This document shows, piece after piece, positions 45,074-52,671 of a stretch of 64,000 bases of DNA; position 1 is the first letter of the stretch; every line of letters starts with the position of its first letter. The DNA is from Salmonirosea aquatica (GTDB lineage: Bacteria > Bacteroidota > Bacteroidia > Cytophagales > Spirosomataceae), in assembly GCF_009296315.1 (NCBI RefSeq), contig NZ_WHLY01000002.1, forward strand, positions 5,182,501-5,246,500, written 5' to 3'. The position numbers and the translations under genes are program-made. The notes below the pieces were generated by a model, which ran no database searches, was not told the DNA's origin, and worked only from the letters and a program-made list of their open reading frames with translations.

Positions 45074-46489
45074 TTAGAACGAGTAGCGCACTTTCAATCC
45101 GGCGTAGCGCTGCGGGCCACTGATTTGGGGCGACAGGGAGAGTTTTTTCTGTTTCAGCTGGTTGCGCAAATCCCGCGCCTTTCGGCTGCTGCCCCCGCCT
45201 ATGGCCCACAATACGCCCGCCGCTACCACGCCCGCGCCTACGAGGTAAATGGTGGGACTACCGTATTCGATGATGCTCTTGGGCTGGATCTTATAGTTGT
45301 CGATATCGCCAAAATTCTGCCCATTCGGAATTCCCTGGGTGTCCAACTCATCCCACCAGGCCTGAAATTCTGCATTGCTGCTCTCAATCCCGGTTTTATA
45401 ATCACTATAGTCTGTATTGACCATTAAAAAAGTAGCCGCGGCACCTACCAGGGCCAGTCCGGCAACACTCCTGATCAATACAGCCCGACGTTTGTATTGG
45501 GTGGCCTTCTTTTGCAATGCGGCGAGTGCCGCGTCGGGTTTCTGTGGGGCGACTTCGACGGGCTTTTCGGGCGTTTTCCTGGTTTCTGTTTTTTCAGGTG
45601 CCTTGGTAACGGCGGGTTTTGGCTCGGCCGCCACTGGCTCGGGCTTTTTGGTAGAAGGTACCTCGCGTTCCGGTATTACCGTCACTGACCGAGGGTGCGT
45701 TTCGTTGGGTTTGGTTTGTTGCGCCGTGGCCGGTTCTTCCACTGGTTTAGCCGGAGAGCTAGCCTGCGTTTGGCCGGCGTTGGGTTGGGGTTTGATTTCC
45801 GTGGGTTTGTTCTGCTGCGCCGTAGCTAGTTCTACTACGGGTTTCGTCGCAGGAGGAGTCTGTGTTTGAATGGGTTGGCTTGGCGCTTGGGCCACCGTTA
45901 CCTGGGAGGGAGCTTCTTTGTAATATCGGATTCCGGTGATGAGTACCTTCCACTGATTGTCAATTTTTTCGGCGGTCATCTCGGCGGTTCGGAGCACGGG
46001 GCTGTACCTGAGCGTGGGCTTGTTGCGGTGAGTATTGGTAAAATGGCTCCGGAAATGGACCTGCACATAAGGTAGCTCTTTGCCCTGCTTTACTTCCGTA
46101 ACGTTGACCTCCGAAATCTTGATGGAATACTCAGCGCTTTTGGTGTAAAAAAGATCCAGTTTTTCCAGGTAGGTCTGCACTTTTAGGTCGGTGTAGCCCT
46201 TGCCCGAGGTGGTGTACTCGGGACTGGTATCATCCTCGATGATCGCGTTCGTGCTGAAAATCTGGTTTTCTCCGGGAATGAAACTATTCACAATGATGAG
46301 CCTTCGTCCCTGTTGTCCCACTTCACTCGAGGTCACGGAGTTCAGCAGATCGTTCAGATGGGTTTCGATCACTTTCCTGGCCTCTGCCTTTATTTCGATG
46401 ATGTCATCGGGCGACAGCTTCGTGGCATCCTGGGCCAAGGCTGGACAGAAAGAAAAGAATCCGAAGAGTAGGCTATATAGGTAGCGCAT
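45074..46489 (-). CDS. envelope protein with proline/threonine-rich repeats and membrane segments
   Basis: The 471-residue protein has a signal peptide RYLYSLLFGFFSFCPALAQ. The N-terminal domain is about residues 20-185 (DATKLSPDDIIEIKAEARKV...; beta-strand rich, AEYSIKISEVNVTEVKQG). The central part is Pro/Thr/Lys-rich with imperfect repeats of PxxKPVxExATAQQxKPxE. Two later hydrophobic segments are seen (LIRSVAGLALVGAAATFLMV and IYLVGAGVVAAGVLWAIGG). The end is LSPQISGPQRYAGLKVRYSF. I do not recognise the family. Position 39 nt downstream of the OmpA-like gene and 15 nt before the PKD gene argues for one operon. Confidence 0.75.
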   Translation of the reverse strand: MRYLYSLLFGFFSFCPALAQDATKLSPDDIIEIKAEARKVIETHLNDLLNSVTSSEVGQQGRRLIIVNSFIPGENQIFSTNAIIEDDTSPEYTTSGKGYTDLKVQTYLEKLDLFYTKSAEYSIKISEVNVTEVKQGKELPYVQVHFRSHFTNTHRNKPTLRYSPVLRTAEMTAEKIDNQWKVLITGIRYYKEAPSQVTVAQAPSQPIQTQTPPATKPVVELATAQQNKPTEIKPQPNAGQTQASSPAKPVEEPATAQQTKPNETHPRSVTVIPEREVPSTKKPEPVAAEPKPAVTKAPEKTETRKTPEKPVEVAPQKPDAALAALQKKATQYKRRAVLIRSVAGLALVGAAATFLMVNTDYSDYKTGIESSNAEFQAWWDELDTQGIPNGQNFGDIDNYKIQPKSIIEYGSPTIYLVGAGVVAAGVLWAIGGGSSRKARDLRNQLKQKKLSLSPQISGPQRYAGLKVRYSF

Positions 46490-46528
46490 TGGTTAAGGGA
46501 TTTTTATGGGGCAAATCAAATCTTAGGC

Positions 46529-47890
46529 TTACTGAGGGTAGATCTGGATTTCGACCCGTCGGTTTATTTTTCTGGTTTCTTCCGAATCGTTGCTGGCTTT
46601 GGGCTCCGCGCTGCCTTTTCCCCGCCATTCCATCCGGCTGGCCGCAATGCCTCGCTCCTGTAGGTAGCGGTACACTTTGCGAGCGCGGTATTCCGACAGG
46701 GTTTCGTTGCGAACGGGGTTGCCTACGTTATCAGAATGTCCCTCGATTCGTATGTTTCGGTCGGGGGAATTCCTGAGCATGAGCACCAGCCGATCCAGCT
46801 GCTGGCAGGCTTGTGGTTGCAGCTCATACGTACTCTGAATGAAATACAGGATAATCCGGCGGGCTGTATCGGCCAGTGGCACTGCATCGTCGGCTACCGG
46901 GGGTAGGGAGCTGGCTTTAGCTACGGGCTGGCCGTGATCTACCTCACCCGCAGGTGGCGGGGGCAGCGTTAGGGTACGGTAATTTAGACCCTTGGCGAGC
47001 TGTACCACTTCGCGGTGCCAGGGTACCCCCTGTGCGTTAAGGACCCGCAGACTGTAGGTACCTTCGGCGCAGCGAGCAAAAGCTGATTTTTCCTTCCCCT
47101 GACGTATGGGTATCGTATCGCCTGTGGTGGAAATCAGCATATACCGAACTTGGGGGGAGGCGTTGGGTACGTTCATGGTCAAAAGGGTAATTTCCGGCGT
47201 CATTTTTATTTCGTAGCTACTATGGCTGCCATCCATTTTGTCCAGGATCAAGTTGCCTTGGTAGGGCTGGTAGCCCGCACTTTCCACCACCACACTCACA
47301 ATATCCGCATCTTCGAACGTCACGCTCGGGGTAGGTACGGCCGGAGTAATTTCATGACAGTCCTTTTTCTCTACCTTCGTGTACTGTAGGCAGAGGGTAG
47401 CCTTTTGAATGGGCTGGCTGCTCACGGCGTCCTGTATGCTGAAAGTCCGGATCACTTTTTTCTGCGTTTTCGTTTCGGTAGTCGTGGTTAAGGTATAATC
47501 CTGCTGCTGGCTTTGCATATAGGGTTTGTCATGGGCCTGCTCATCGAGTGGGATCAGCGGCAACGGCACAAAAAACGGCAAATCGCCAGGCGCGGCGGGC
47601 TGTTTTAGGGTCGGAATGACCAGGGTACGGTAACCCGTTTTTTCGACGATCAGCGCTTGACCCGCCACCGGAAATTCCAGCCGGTACCTTCCCTCCGTCC
47701 CACTTTCAGTGATTTTCAGTCGCTGCTTGTCCACCAGCGCGTACATCGTAGCGCCCGTAATTTTGCTTTGGGAGTACGCATCACTCACGTAGCCCTCAAG
47801 GCGCAAGGCCTGAGCAACGCATTCGGGGTAGGGCGTGGCGGTCAGAAAACTGGCCAGTAGCACAAATCCTATGCGGGCCGCCCGGCTCAT
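46529..47890 (-). CDS. OmpA-family protein with two carboxypeptidase-regulatory-like domains
   Basis: The 453-residue protein starts at the ATG at 47890 (SRAARIGFVLLASFLTAT is the signal). That is 1 nt after the previous stop, and the longer frame from 47959 would overlap that gene. Residues about 25-100 and 130-230 are beta-sandwich domains of the carboxypeptidase-regulatory type (LRLEGYVSDAYSQSKITGATMYALV and ATLCLQYTKVEKKDCHEI). The C-terminal 110 residues are an OmpA peptidoglycan-binding domain (RIILYFIQSTYELQPQACQQL, NIRIEGHSDNVGNPVRNETLSEYRARKVYRYLQERG, NRRVEIQIYP). It anchors to peptidoglycan. Its place between an unknown periplasmic protein and other envelope genes suggests a structural role, perhaps at the secretion baseplate (inference). 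Confidence 0.85.
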   Translation of the reverse strand: MSRAARIGFVLLASFLTATPYPECVAQALRLEGYVSDAYSQSKITGATMYALVDKQRLKITESGTEGRYRLEFPVAGQALIVEKTGYRTLVIPTLKQPAAPGDLPFFVPLPLIPLDEQAHDKPYMQSQQQDYTLTTTTETKTQKKVIRTFSIQDAVSSQPIQKATLCLQYTKVEKKDCHEITPAVPTPSVTFEDADIVSVVVESAGYQPYQGNLILDKMDGSHSSYEIKMTPEITLLTMNVPNASPQVRYMLISTTGDTIPIRQGKEKSAFARCAEGTYSLRVLNAQGVPWHREVVQLAKGLNYRTLTLPPPPAGEVDHGQPVAKASSLPPVADDAVPLADTARRIILYFIQSTYELQPQACQQLDRLVLMLRNSPDRNIRIEGHSDNVGNPVRNETLSEYRARKVYRYLQERGIAASRMEWRGKGSAEPKASNDSEETRKINRRVEIQIYPQ

Positions 47891-47891
47891 T

Positions 47892-49049
47892 TTATTTGTC
47901 GTTCTCCACCACCCCAATATTCCCGAGCAGCACCGACCAGTTGACCTGTTCCTGCCCATTGACCTGCTTTTCGTACGATTGTAATTTTACCTTCACATCC
48001 TTGCGGGTCACATCGCTGTATTTCACCGATTCTCCCTTTTCGCTAAAACCCGTAAAGGTCTGACTGCCTATAATCCGACCGTAGTAATTACCGTCTTCGG
48101 CCTGTTTGAACTGATCGACGTACTCGATATTACTCCACTTGATCTGCACTTCCCCGTAGGGAAGCATCTTGAGCCGCTTCAGATACGATTCGATACTCTG
48201 CTCGGTGATGGTATTCCGGTTTTTGGACGAAACCTTGATTTTGGAATCGGGCAGGAATAGCTTCAGGGCGTTTTTGACGGCCGCATCGCGCTCGTTCATG
48301 GAGAAATTCCGGCTGGCGATCACCTGTAGGTAATCCGCAAATTGCTCCACCACCACCAGCGCTTTTTTACTGTACTCCTGATATTCCTTTTCGTCCAGGG
48401 TAGGTTTGCCGGCGGGTTTCTCGGGTACCTTGGCGATGGGCATCTTTTCGTCATCGGGCATGATCAGATCCTTGGGCGCGGGTTTGCTGCTACAATAGCG
48501 CCGTACCTGATCGAAGGCCGAAATCAGAAAGGACTTGGCCTCTTCGGGTTCGCGCAGAAGTTGGTGGCTCCCGTTTTGATAAATAATCGCCACCAGATCC
48601 CGCTTGTTGATGGAGGCTGGCTTGCCCGTTTCGGTCAGGTAATTGATGGCTCCGCCCTCAACCCGGATCGTGGCCGGAATGACTTCCAGAGGCGTAGCCC
48701 TGATGAGCACATCGGTAGGACAGCCCGTGGTGTTGTAAAACTTTTTCAGCGTCATGCGGGACGTTTCGGGATCGGTCGGGAGATTATCGATGACCAGGTA
48801 CATGCCGTACGCATTGAAAGCCACGATCACGTTTTCGCGGTCCATCGTGCGTTTGTGGGGCGTATCTCCTTTTTTTTCTTCGTACTTCAATTCCCGATCA
48901 TCCGCCTCCACAATGCGGTTGGAAAAAGAACTGCCGTTGCTCCAGTAGAACTTTTCCTGTGCCTGCGCGGGCAGGATCATTCCCAATCCCAGAAAGACCA
49001 GCGCTGTGATCCGGAATGTTTTGAGTGGATATGGTCGTTTGAAAATCAT
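47892..49049 (-). CDS. secreted protein of unknown function, 385 aa
   Basis: The signal peptide is at residues 11-29 (FRITALVFLGLGMILPA), cut near AQAQEKFYW. After it comes a repeated beta-strand pattern, e.g. YWSNGSSFSNRIVEADDRELKYEEK and TGKPASINKRDLVAIIYQNGSHQLL. The second resembles the KKDVRRIVWSNGEVEEI motif of the next gene upstream, hence a shared domain of the Bacteroidota type that reads a two-strand unit around 'KxDIxxIxYxNG'. The C-terminal half has an alpha-helical then beta domain. It is followed by the OmpA gene after 1 nt. The function is unknown. Confidence 0.75.
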   Translation of the reverse strand: MIFKRPYPLKTFRITALVFLGLGMILPAQAQEKFYWSNGSSFSNRIVEADDRELKYEEKKGDTPHKRTMDRENVIVAFNAYGMYLVIDNLPTDPETSRMTLKKFYNTTGCPTDVLIRATPLEVIPATIRVEGGAINYLTETGKPASINKRDLVAIIYQNGSHQLLREPEEAKSFLISAFDQVRRYCSSKPAPKDLIMPDDEKMPIAKVPEKPAGKPTLDEKEYQEYSKKALVVVEQFADYLQVIASRNFSMNERDAAVKNALKLFLPDSKIKVSSKNRNTITEQSIESYLKRLKMLPYGEVQIKWSNIEYVDQFKQAEDGNYYGRIIGSQTFTGFSEKGESVKYSDVTRKDVKVKLQSYEKQVNGQEQVNWSVLLGNIGVVENDK

Positions 49050-49071
49050 ATTCCAAAGGTCTTTTAGTGCA

Positions 49072-50013
49072 TTATTTTGACTTGCCTGAAAGATTGAAAA
49101 GTACCCCGAGGCCCAACATGCCCTGATGCATTTTTACGCCGCTCTCGGCAATGCGGTACTGCTCATTATTCTCAAGGCTTTGGTACCAGCGGGCATCCAT
49201 CACGATAACGTACCCTCGTTTTTCTACCAGGGTAGCCGATAGCCCGCCTACGACGCCGTAGGTTGGGGCATCGGTGCATTCGGCGCAATTCCTGACTTGT
49301 TTTTCGGCATTTTCAGCACTGGTGATCCGGGTGCTGCCCTGACCAACCTGCACCGCCGCGTACCCACCCAGCGTCACACCTACCCTGACTTTGCTCAGGC
49401 GGGTCGACAAAGTGAAGGTGAGGGGTACCATCAGGTTTTGCTGTTGCCCCTCGGCGGCCGTAATTTCCTGGGTACCCTGCGGTACGATCAGTCCGTAAGT
49501 CAGATTGGTGTAAAGCGCGTCGATCTGCACGGAAAGTGCCTTGATTCGGTACCCCAGGGTTGCGCCGGCCTGGTAGGCGAGTTTCGGGTCGTTCGCCAAT
49601 GCGTCGGTGGTGGGCGTGGCTACCAGGCCTGCGCCAGCACCCAGCCGCAAGCCAAGAAAGAGCCCTTTCCGGTTCCAAAAAACGGGAGGAGGGACGGGGC
49701 GTTTGACTAGCAAAGCTGTGGGGTTGCCGGGTTTCTGCGCCGGGGCAGGGGGGACGGTGATTTCTTCTACCTCGCCATTGCTCCAGACGATTCGGCGTAC
49801 GTCCTTTTTGGGAATACCGTACAGAGGCCCCTTCGGATCGTTGGGCTTACGGTACAGGATATCGGTTTTATTGATTTCATCGATGACGACCTCGAGCGAG
49901 GTATTATCGAGCTTCTGGATGACGTCCGGCTTCTTCGGGGTTTGAGCATACCCGTTGCTGCAGGTACCCAGTACCACGAGAAACGAGGCCAGTAATAAGG
50001 ATAAGTTCCGCAT
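49072..50013 (-). CDS. outer-membrane beta-barrel protein, first gene of envelope operon
   Basis: The 313-residue protein has its ATG at 50013; an upstream TTG at 50043 is less likely. A signal is at residues 1-20 (MRNLSLLLASFLVVLGTCSNGYA). Residues about 20-95 carry the same short domain as the next gene (KTDILYRKPNDPKGPLYGIPKKDVRRIVWSNGEVEEI), then a Pro-rich linker. A beta-barrel of about 200 residues starts GLFLGLRLGAGAGLV and ends GMLGLGVLFNLSGKSK with alternating small and aromatic residues, like porin/PorT-type barrels. It is the promoter-proximal gene of the operon down to 44222. The palindrome at 50092-50111 is 79 nt upstream of its start codon. Confidence 0.75.
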   Translation of the reverse strand: MRNLSLLLASFLVVLGTCSNGYAQTPKKPDVIQKLDNTSLEVVIDEINKTDILYRKPNDPKGPLYGIPKKDVRRIVWSNGEVEEITVPPAPAQKPGNPTALLVKRPVPPPVFWNRKGLFLGLRLGAGAGLVATPTTDALANDPKLAYQAGATLGYRIKALSVQIDALYTNLTYGLIVPQGTQEITAAEGQQQNLMVPLTFTLSTRLSKVRVGVTLGGYAAVQVGQGSTRITSAENAEKQVRNCAECTDAPTYGVVGGLSATLVEKRGYVIVMDARWYQSLENNEQYRIAESGVKMHQGMLGLGVLFNLSGKSK

Positions 50014-50351
50014 CAGAAGCTGAGAGTTAGGTAAATACTTCAACCGGGTAGTATTGATTAGCCAAAATTAGATGGGACACCAGCGGCAATCAATACGTCA
50101 ACTGACGTATTTTTTGATGTACACAGGGAGGTAGGCAAGGCCTTGAAGAAAGATTCAACCGTTTACTAAATGCTTTTGAATAACCTCTTATTAGTCATTA
50201 ACTTAGGGTGTGGATTTCCTGTGAACCGTAAAGAAGCTGCTTGCATTAAAAAAAAACGCGGTGCTTATGTTTCCTTTTTCATTGAGAAATCCGACTAACC
50301 AGGAGAAAGAAAAGAAGTTAGGTGTATCGTTTCCTAAACCTATGATCTGGA
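50014..50351. other. intergenic control region between divergent envelope operon and lysozyme/kinase operon
   Basis: 338 nt without a convincing gene; the 87-codon plus-strand frame at 50261-50524 overlaps the lysozyme gene in another frame and is rejected. It contains the palindrome at 50092-50111. A possible but weak -7 element, TATGTTTC, lies at 50266-50273. Confidence 0.55.
50092..50111. promoter_or_regulatory. palindromic operator candidate, copy 1
   Basis: AATACGTCA-AC-TGACGTATT: 9-nt perfect arms around 2 nt. It lies 79 nt upstream of the ATG of the minus operon (50013) and 241 nt upstream of the lysozyme ATG (50352). The same core occurs at 51887-51914 and 59649-59668. Confidence 0.75.
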
Positions 50352-51101
50352 ATGGCCAGCTATTCATTTACCTACAATCAGGAAATTGGCCATCAGGGGC
50401 AGAGCCTGGTGCCGCATTATCCAGGCGGTCGATCGGGTGTGACGATTGGCCCGGGGTACGACCTGGGACATCGGAGCCCGCAGGAAATATACAACGACCT
50501 CACCGCGGCGGGCATCGACCCTGAAACCGCCTATGCCCTGATCGATGCGGCCCACAAGACGGGTCCCGATGCCGCCAACTGGGTGGCTCAACGCGGAGGA
50601 ATCATCATTACCGAAGAGCAGCAGCAGGCCTTGTTTGAAAACGTACTGGTACCTGAATACGAGGAACGGGCCAAAGATCAACTCCTGAGTTTTGTCCAAA
50701 ACCACGGTGGATTTTCTCCCGAAGCCGCGGATTGGGAATCTCTTTCAGAAAAACAGAAAGAGATTCTGTTCGACTATGTGTACAACACGGGCGGGCTCTC
50801 CCGGTTTCCGGAATTGACTGCTGCCGTCCTGAACGAAGATTGGGAGGAAGCCGCGTATCATTACGAACGTTTTTCGGGCGATGAGCCGCTGGCGTACCGG
50901 AATCAAATGTTCTATCAGCAGTACCTTGATCCTGCCTACATGCGGGAAGAAGCGGACTGGCCAGGAACCGAAGCCGAACTTCCGGCCGAAATCGAGGAAG
51001 ATCTGTCCGATCAGATCGAGGATTTGTACGCGGATGACGGCGATTCACCTGATACCCCAGAGGCTGATAATACTGACGACTGGTACGAAACCTATACTTG
51101 A
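50352..51101 (+). CDS. T4-lysozyme/pesticin-like muramidase, candidate secreted effector
   Basis: The 249-residue protein has no signal peptide. Residues 11-39 read as the lysozyme active site: Glu11 in NQEIGHQG, Thr31 in SGVTIGPGYDLG and Asp37. The Thr-Asp spacing of six matches pesticin and the T4-lysozyme fold (Glu-Asp-Thr). Further lysozyme helices follow, with KQKEILFDYVYNTGG. The last 55 residues are extremely acidic (EIEEDLSDQIEDLYADDGDS...). Lack of a signal and adjacency to a type VI locus suggest export by it as a peptidoglycan-cleaving effector, but no T6SS effector domain such as VgrG/PAAR/Hcp is fused. The histidine kinase gene begins 41 nt downstream. No separate immunity gene is evident. 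Confidence 0.75.
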   Translation: MASYSFTYNQEIGHQGQSLVPHYPGGRSGVTIGPGYDLGHRSPQEIYNDLTAAGIDPETAYALIDAAHKTGPDAANWVAQRGGIIITEEQQQALFENVLVPEYEERAKDQLLSFVQNHGGFSPEAADWESLSEKQKEILFDYVYNTGGLSRFPELTAAVLNEDWEEAAYHYERFSGDEPLAYRNQMFYQQYLDPAYMREEADWPGTEAELPAEIEEDLSDQIEDLYADDGDSPDTPEADNTDDWYETYT

Positions 51102-51142
51102 AACTACACTACATACTACCTAACACACTTACCCTTTCAGTT

Positions 51143-51904
51143 ATGATCGCGCAACGCAATGACGAGTATACGCAATTTGGGATTCGTAGTCTTCGGGGTC
51201 CCCGGAATTCTCCGCCTGATCTTTACTTCAATCAGCTGCTGGCGCGTAAAAGTCTTGATGAGATGGAGGATACAACACTTGGAGTCAGGTTACGGAAACA
51301 ACGGGAACAGATTGCCCGCGACCTGCACGATGGCATCGGATCGCAGCTTACGCACATTATTTCCAGGCTGGATATGCTGGTGCATCGGAATCCCACATTC
51401 GAGCATCAGTTGATTGATTTACAGGATTTTGCCCGTGACACGGTTCAGCAACTTCGGGAAACGATCTGGGTACTTAATCAGGGGGAAATAGCCTACGGAA
51501 ATCTCACGGAACGTATCCGTGGCCTGCTTACCCGGATCTCGGCCGATGTGACCTGCCCCACGATAAAACTGACGGCCTACGGCGACGCTTCCACCCTGCT
51601 GGATCCCCAGCTGGCTTCTTCCATTTTCAGGATTGTGCAGGAAGGCGTGAATAATGCCATGAAGTACGCCCAGTGCAGCGAAATCACGGTGTGCCTGGCC
51701 ACCGACCAGCACAGCCTTACGCTGCTCATCAGTGATGATGGGAAAGGGTTTAGCGCCGAGGACGTACCCAAAGGCTACGGATTACTCAATTTCAAAAGCA
51801 GAACGGAGGAACTCAATGGCACTTTTGTGCTCAATTCTTCGGATGACGGGACGGAAATACACATCGAGTTTCCACTGCCTCAACCCATAAAATACGTCAT
51901 TTGA
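51143..51904 (+). CDS. soluble NarL-type histidine kinase
   Basis: The 253-residue protein starts at the ATG at 51143; an upstream TTG frame from 51098 is less likely. It has no transmembrane helix or recognisable sensor domain. HisKA_3 dimerisation region: REQIARDLHDGIGSQLTHIISRL with phosphoacceptor His. HATPase_c: N box EGVNNAMKYAQC, G box DDGKGF and GYGLLNFKSR. It should phosphorylate the response regulator downstream (52004). The last codons and stop are inside the left arm of the palindrome at 51887-51914. Input must come through partner proteins or cytoplasmic cues. Confidence 0.9.
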   Translation: MIAQRNDEYTQFGIRSLRGPRNSPPDLYFNQLLARKSLDEMEDTTLGVRLRKQREQIARDLHDGIGSQLTHIISRLDMLVHRNPTFEHQLIDLQDFARDTVQQLRETIWVLNQGEIAYGNLTERIRGLLTRISADVTCPTIKLTAYGDASTLLDPQLASSIFRIVQEGVNNAMKYAQCSEITVCLATDQHSLTLLISDDGKGFSAEDVPKGYGLLNFKSRTEELNGTFVLNSSDDGTEIHIEFPLPQPIKYVI

Positions 51905-51914
51905 CGTATTTTAT
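51887..51914. promoter_or_regulatory. palindromic operator candidate, copy 2 (longest)
   Basis: ATAAAATACGTCA-TT-TGACGTATTTTAT: 13-nt perfect arms around 2 nt. It overlaps the end of the histidine kinase gene (stop 51904) and is 90 nt upstream of the regulator ATG at 52004. It may be a terminator-like hairpin as well as a binding site, but the exact sequence agreement with two other control regions favours a protein-binding site. Confidence 0.78.
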
Positions 51915-52003
51915 GACTGGTGACGGATATGTTACTTTGTGATAATGCATGAACCCACTTGCGAATTTTCGGCAAATCAGAGCATAAAAGCAACAGAACC
52001 GTC

Positions 52004-52657
52004 ATGACAAAGATCAAAGTAGGGCTTGTCGAGGATAACCCCACCATTTCCCGGGATATTTGGGAGAAACTTTCGTTGAGCGATGATATTGAACTGGTTC
52101 TGCGTGCCGTGAACGGTAAGGATTTGTTCAAACAGCTTTTACGCACGGAGGTACCCGACGTTTTCCTGATGGATATCGAAATGGCGGAGATGGATGGCGT
52201 AACGACCACCCGGCTTCTGAAGGAAAAGTACCCTCATGTCAAAATCCTCATTTTGACCATATTCGATGACGATAGCAAACTTTTCGAAGCCATCAAAGCG
52301 GGCGCATCGGGTTATTTGCTGAAAGAAGAAAAAACCCACATCCTCATCAATGCCATCACCGATGTGCTGGAAGGCGGCGCACCCATGTCGCCCATCATGG
52401 CTTCAAAGGCACTGGATCTGCTGCGGCAGGGCTCCGGCGATCTGCAGATTCAGTCGGTATCCCGTTCGGCGGAATTGACCCTGCGGGAGAATGAAGTGAT
52501 GGAATGGCTGGTGCGCGGGCTGAACGTTCGTGAAATCAGTGAAAAACTCTTCGTTTCCAACAAAACCGTTCGAAAGCACCTCGAACACATTTACCAGAAA
52601 CTTCACGTCAAAGGCAGCGGTGAGGCCGTGGCCAAGGTAATCGGTCGGATGGCTTAA
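52004..52657 (+). CDS. NarL/LuxR-family response regulator
   Basis: The 217-residue protein starts at the ATG at 52004, giving MTKIKVGLVEDNPTISRDIWEK. The receiver domain has acidic DN near the start and the phosphoacceptor Asp in DVFLMDIEM, with later TIF and GYLLKEE blocks. The HTH_LuxR is LTLRENEVMEWLVRGLNVREISEKLFVSNKTVRKHLEHIYQKLHVKGSGEAVAKVI. It is the obvious cognate of the kinase upstream. It is probably the protein that binds the three palindromes, since one copy lies directly in front of it (possible autoregulation). Convergent with the kinase/TonB gene at 52672, 15 nt apart. Confidence 0.92.
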   Translation: MTKIKVGLVEDNPTISRDIWEKLSLSDDIELVLRAVNGKDLFKQLLRTEVPDVFLMDIEMAEMDGVTTTRLLKEKYPHVKILILTIFDDDSKLFEAIKAGASGYLLKEEKTHILINAITDVLEGGAPMSPIMASKALDLLRQGSGDLQIQSVSRSAELTLRENEVMEWLVRGLNVREISEKLFVSNKTVRKHLEHIYQKLHVKGSGEAVAKVIGRMA

Positions 52658-52671
52658 CCAGCGGTTGATGC

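Noticed and set aside
51098..51142. TTG start at 51098 for the histidine kinase
   Set aside because: The ATG at 51143 is a stronger codon and leaves the kinase domains complete; the residues in between show no signal or domain.
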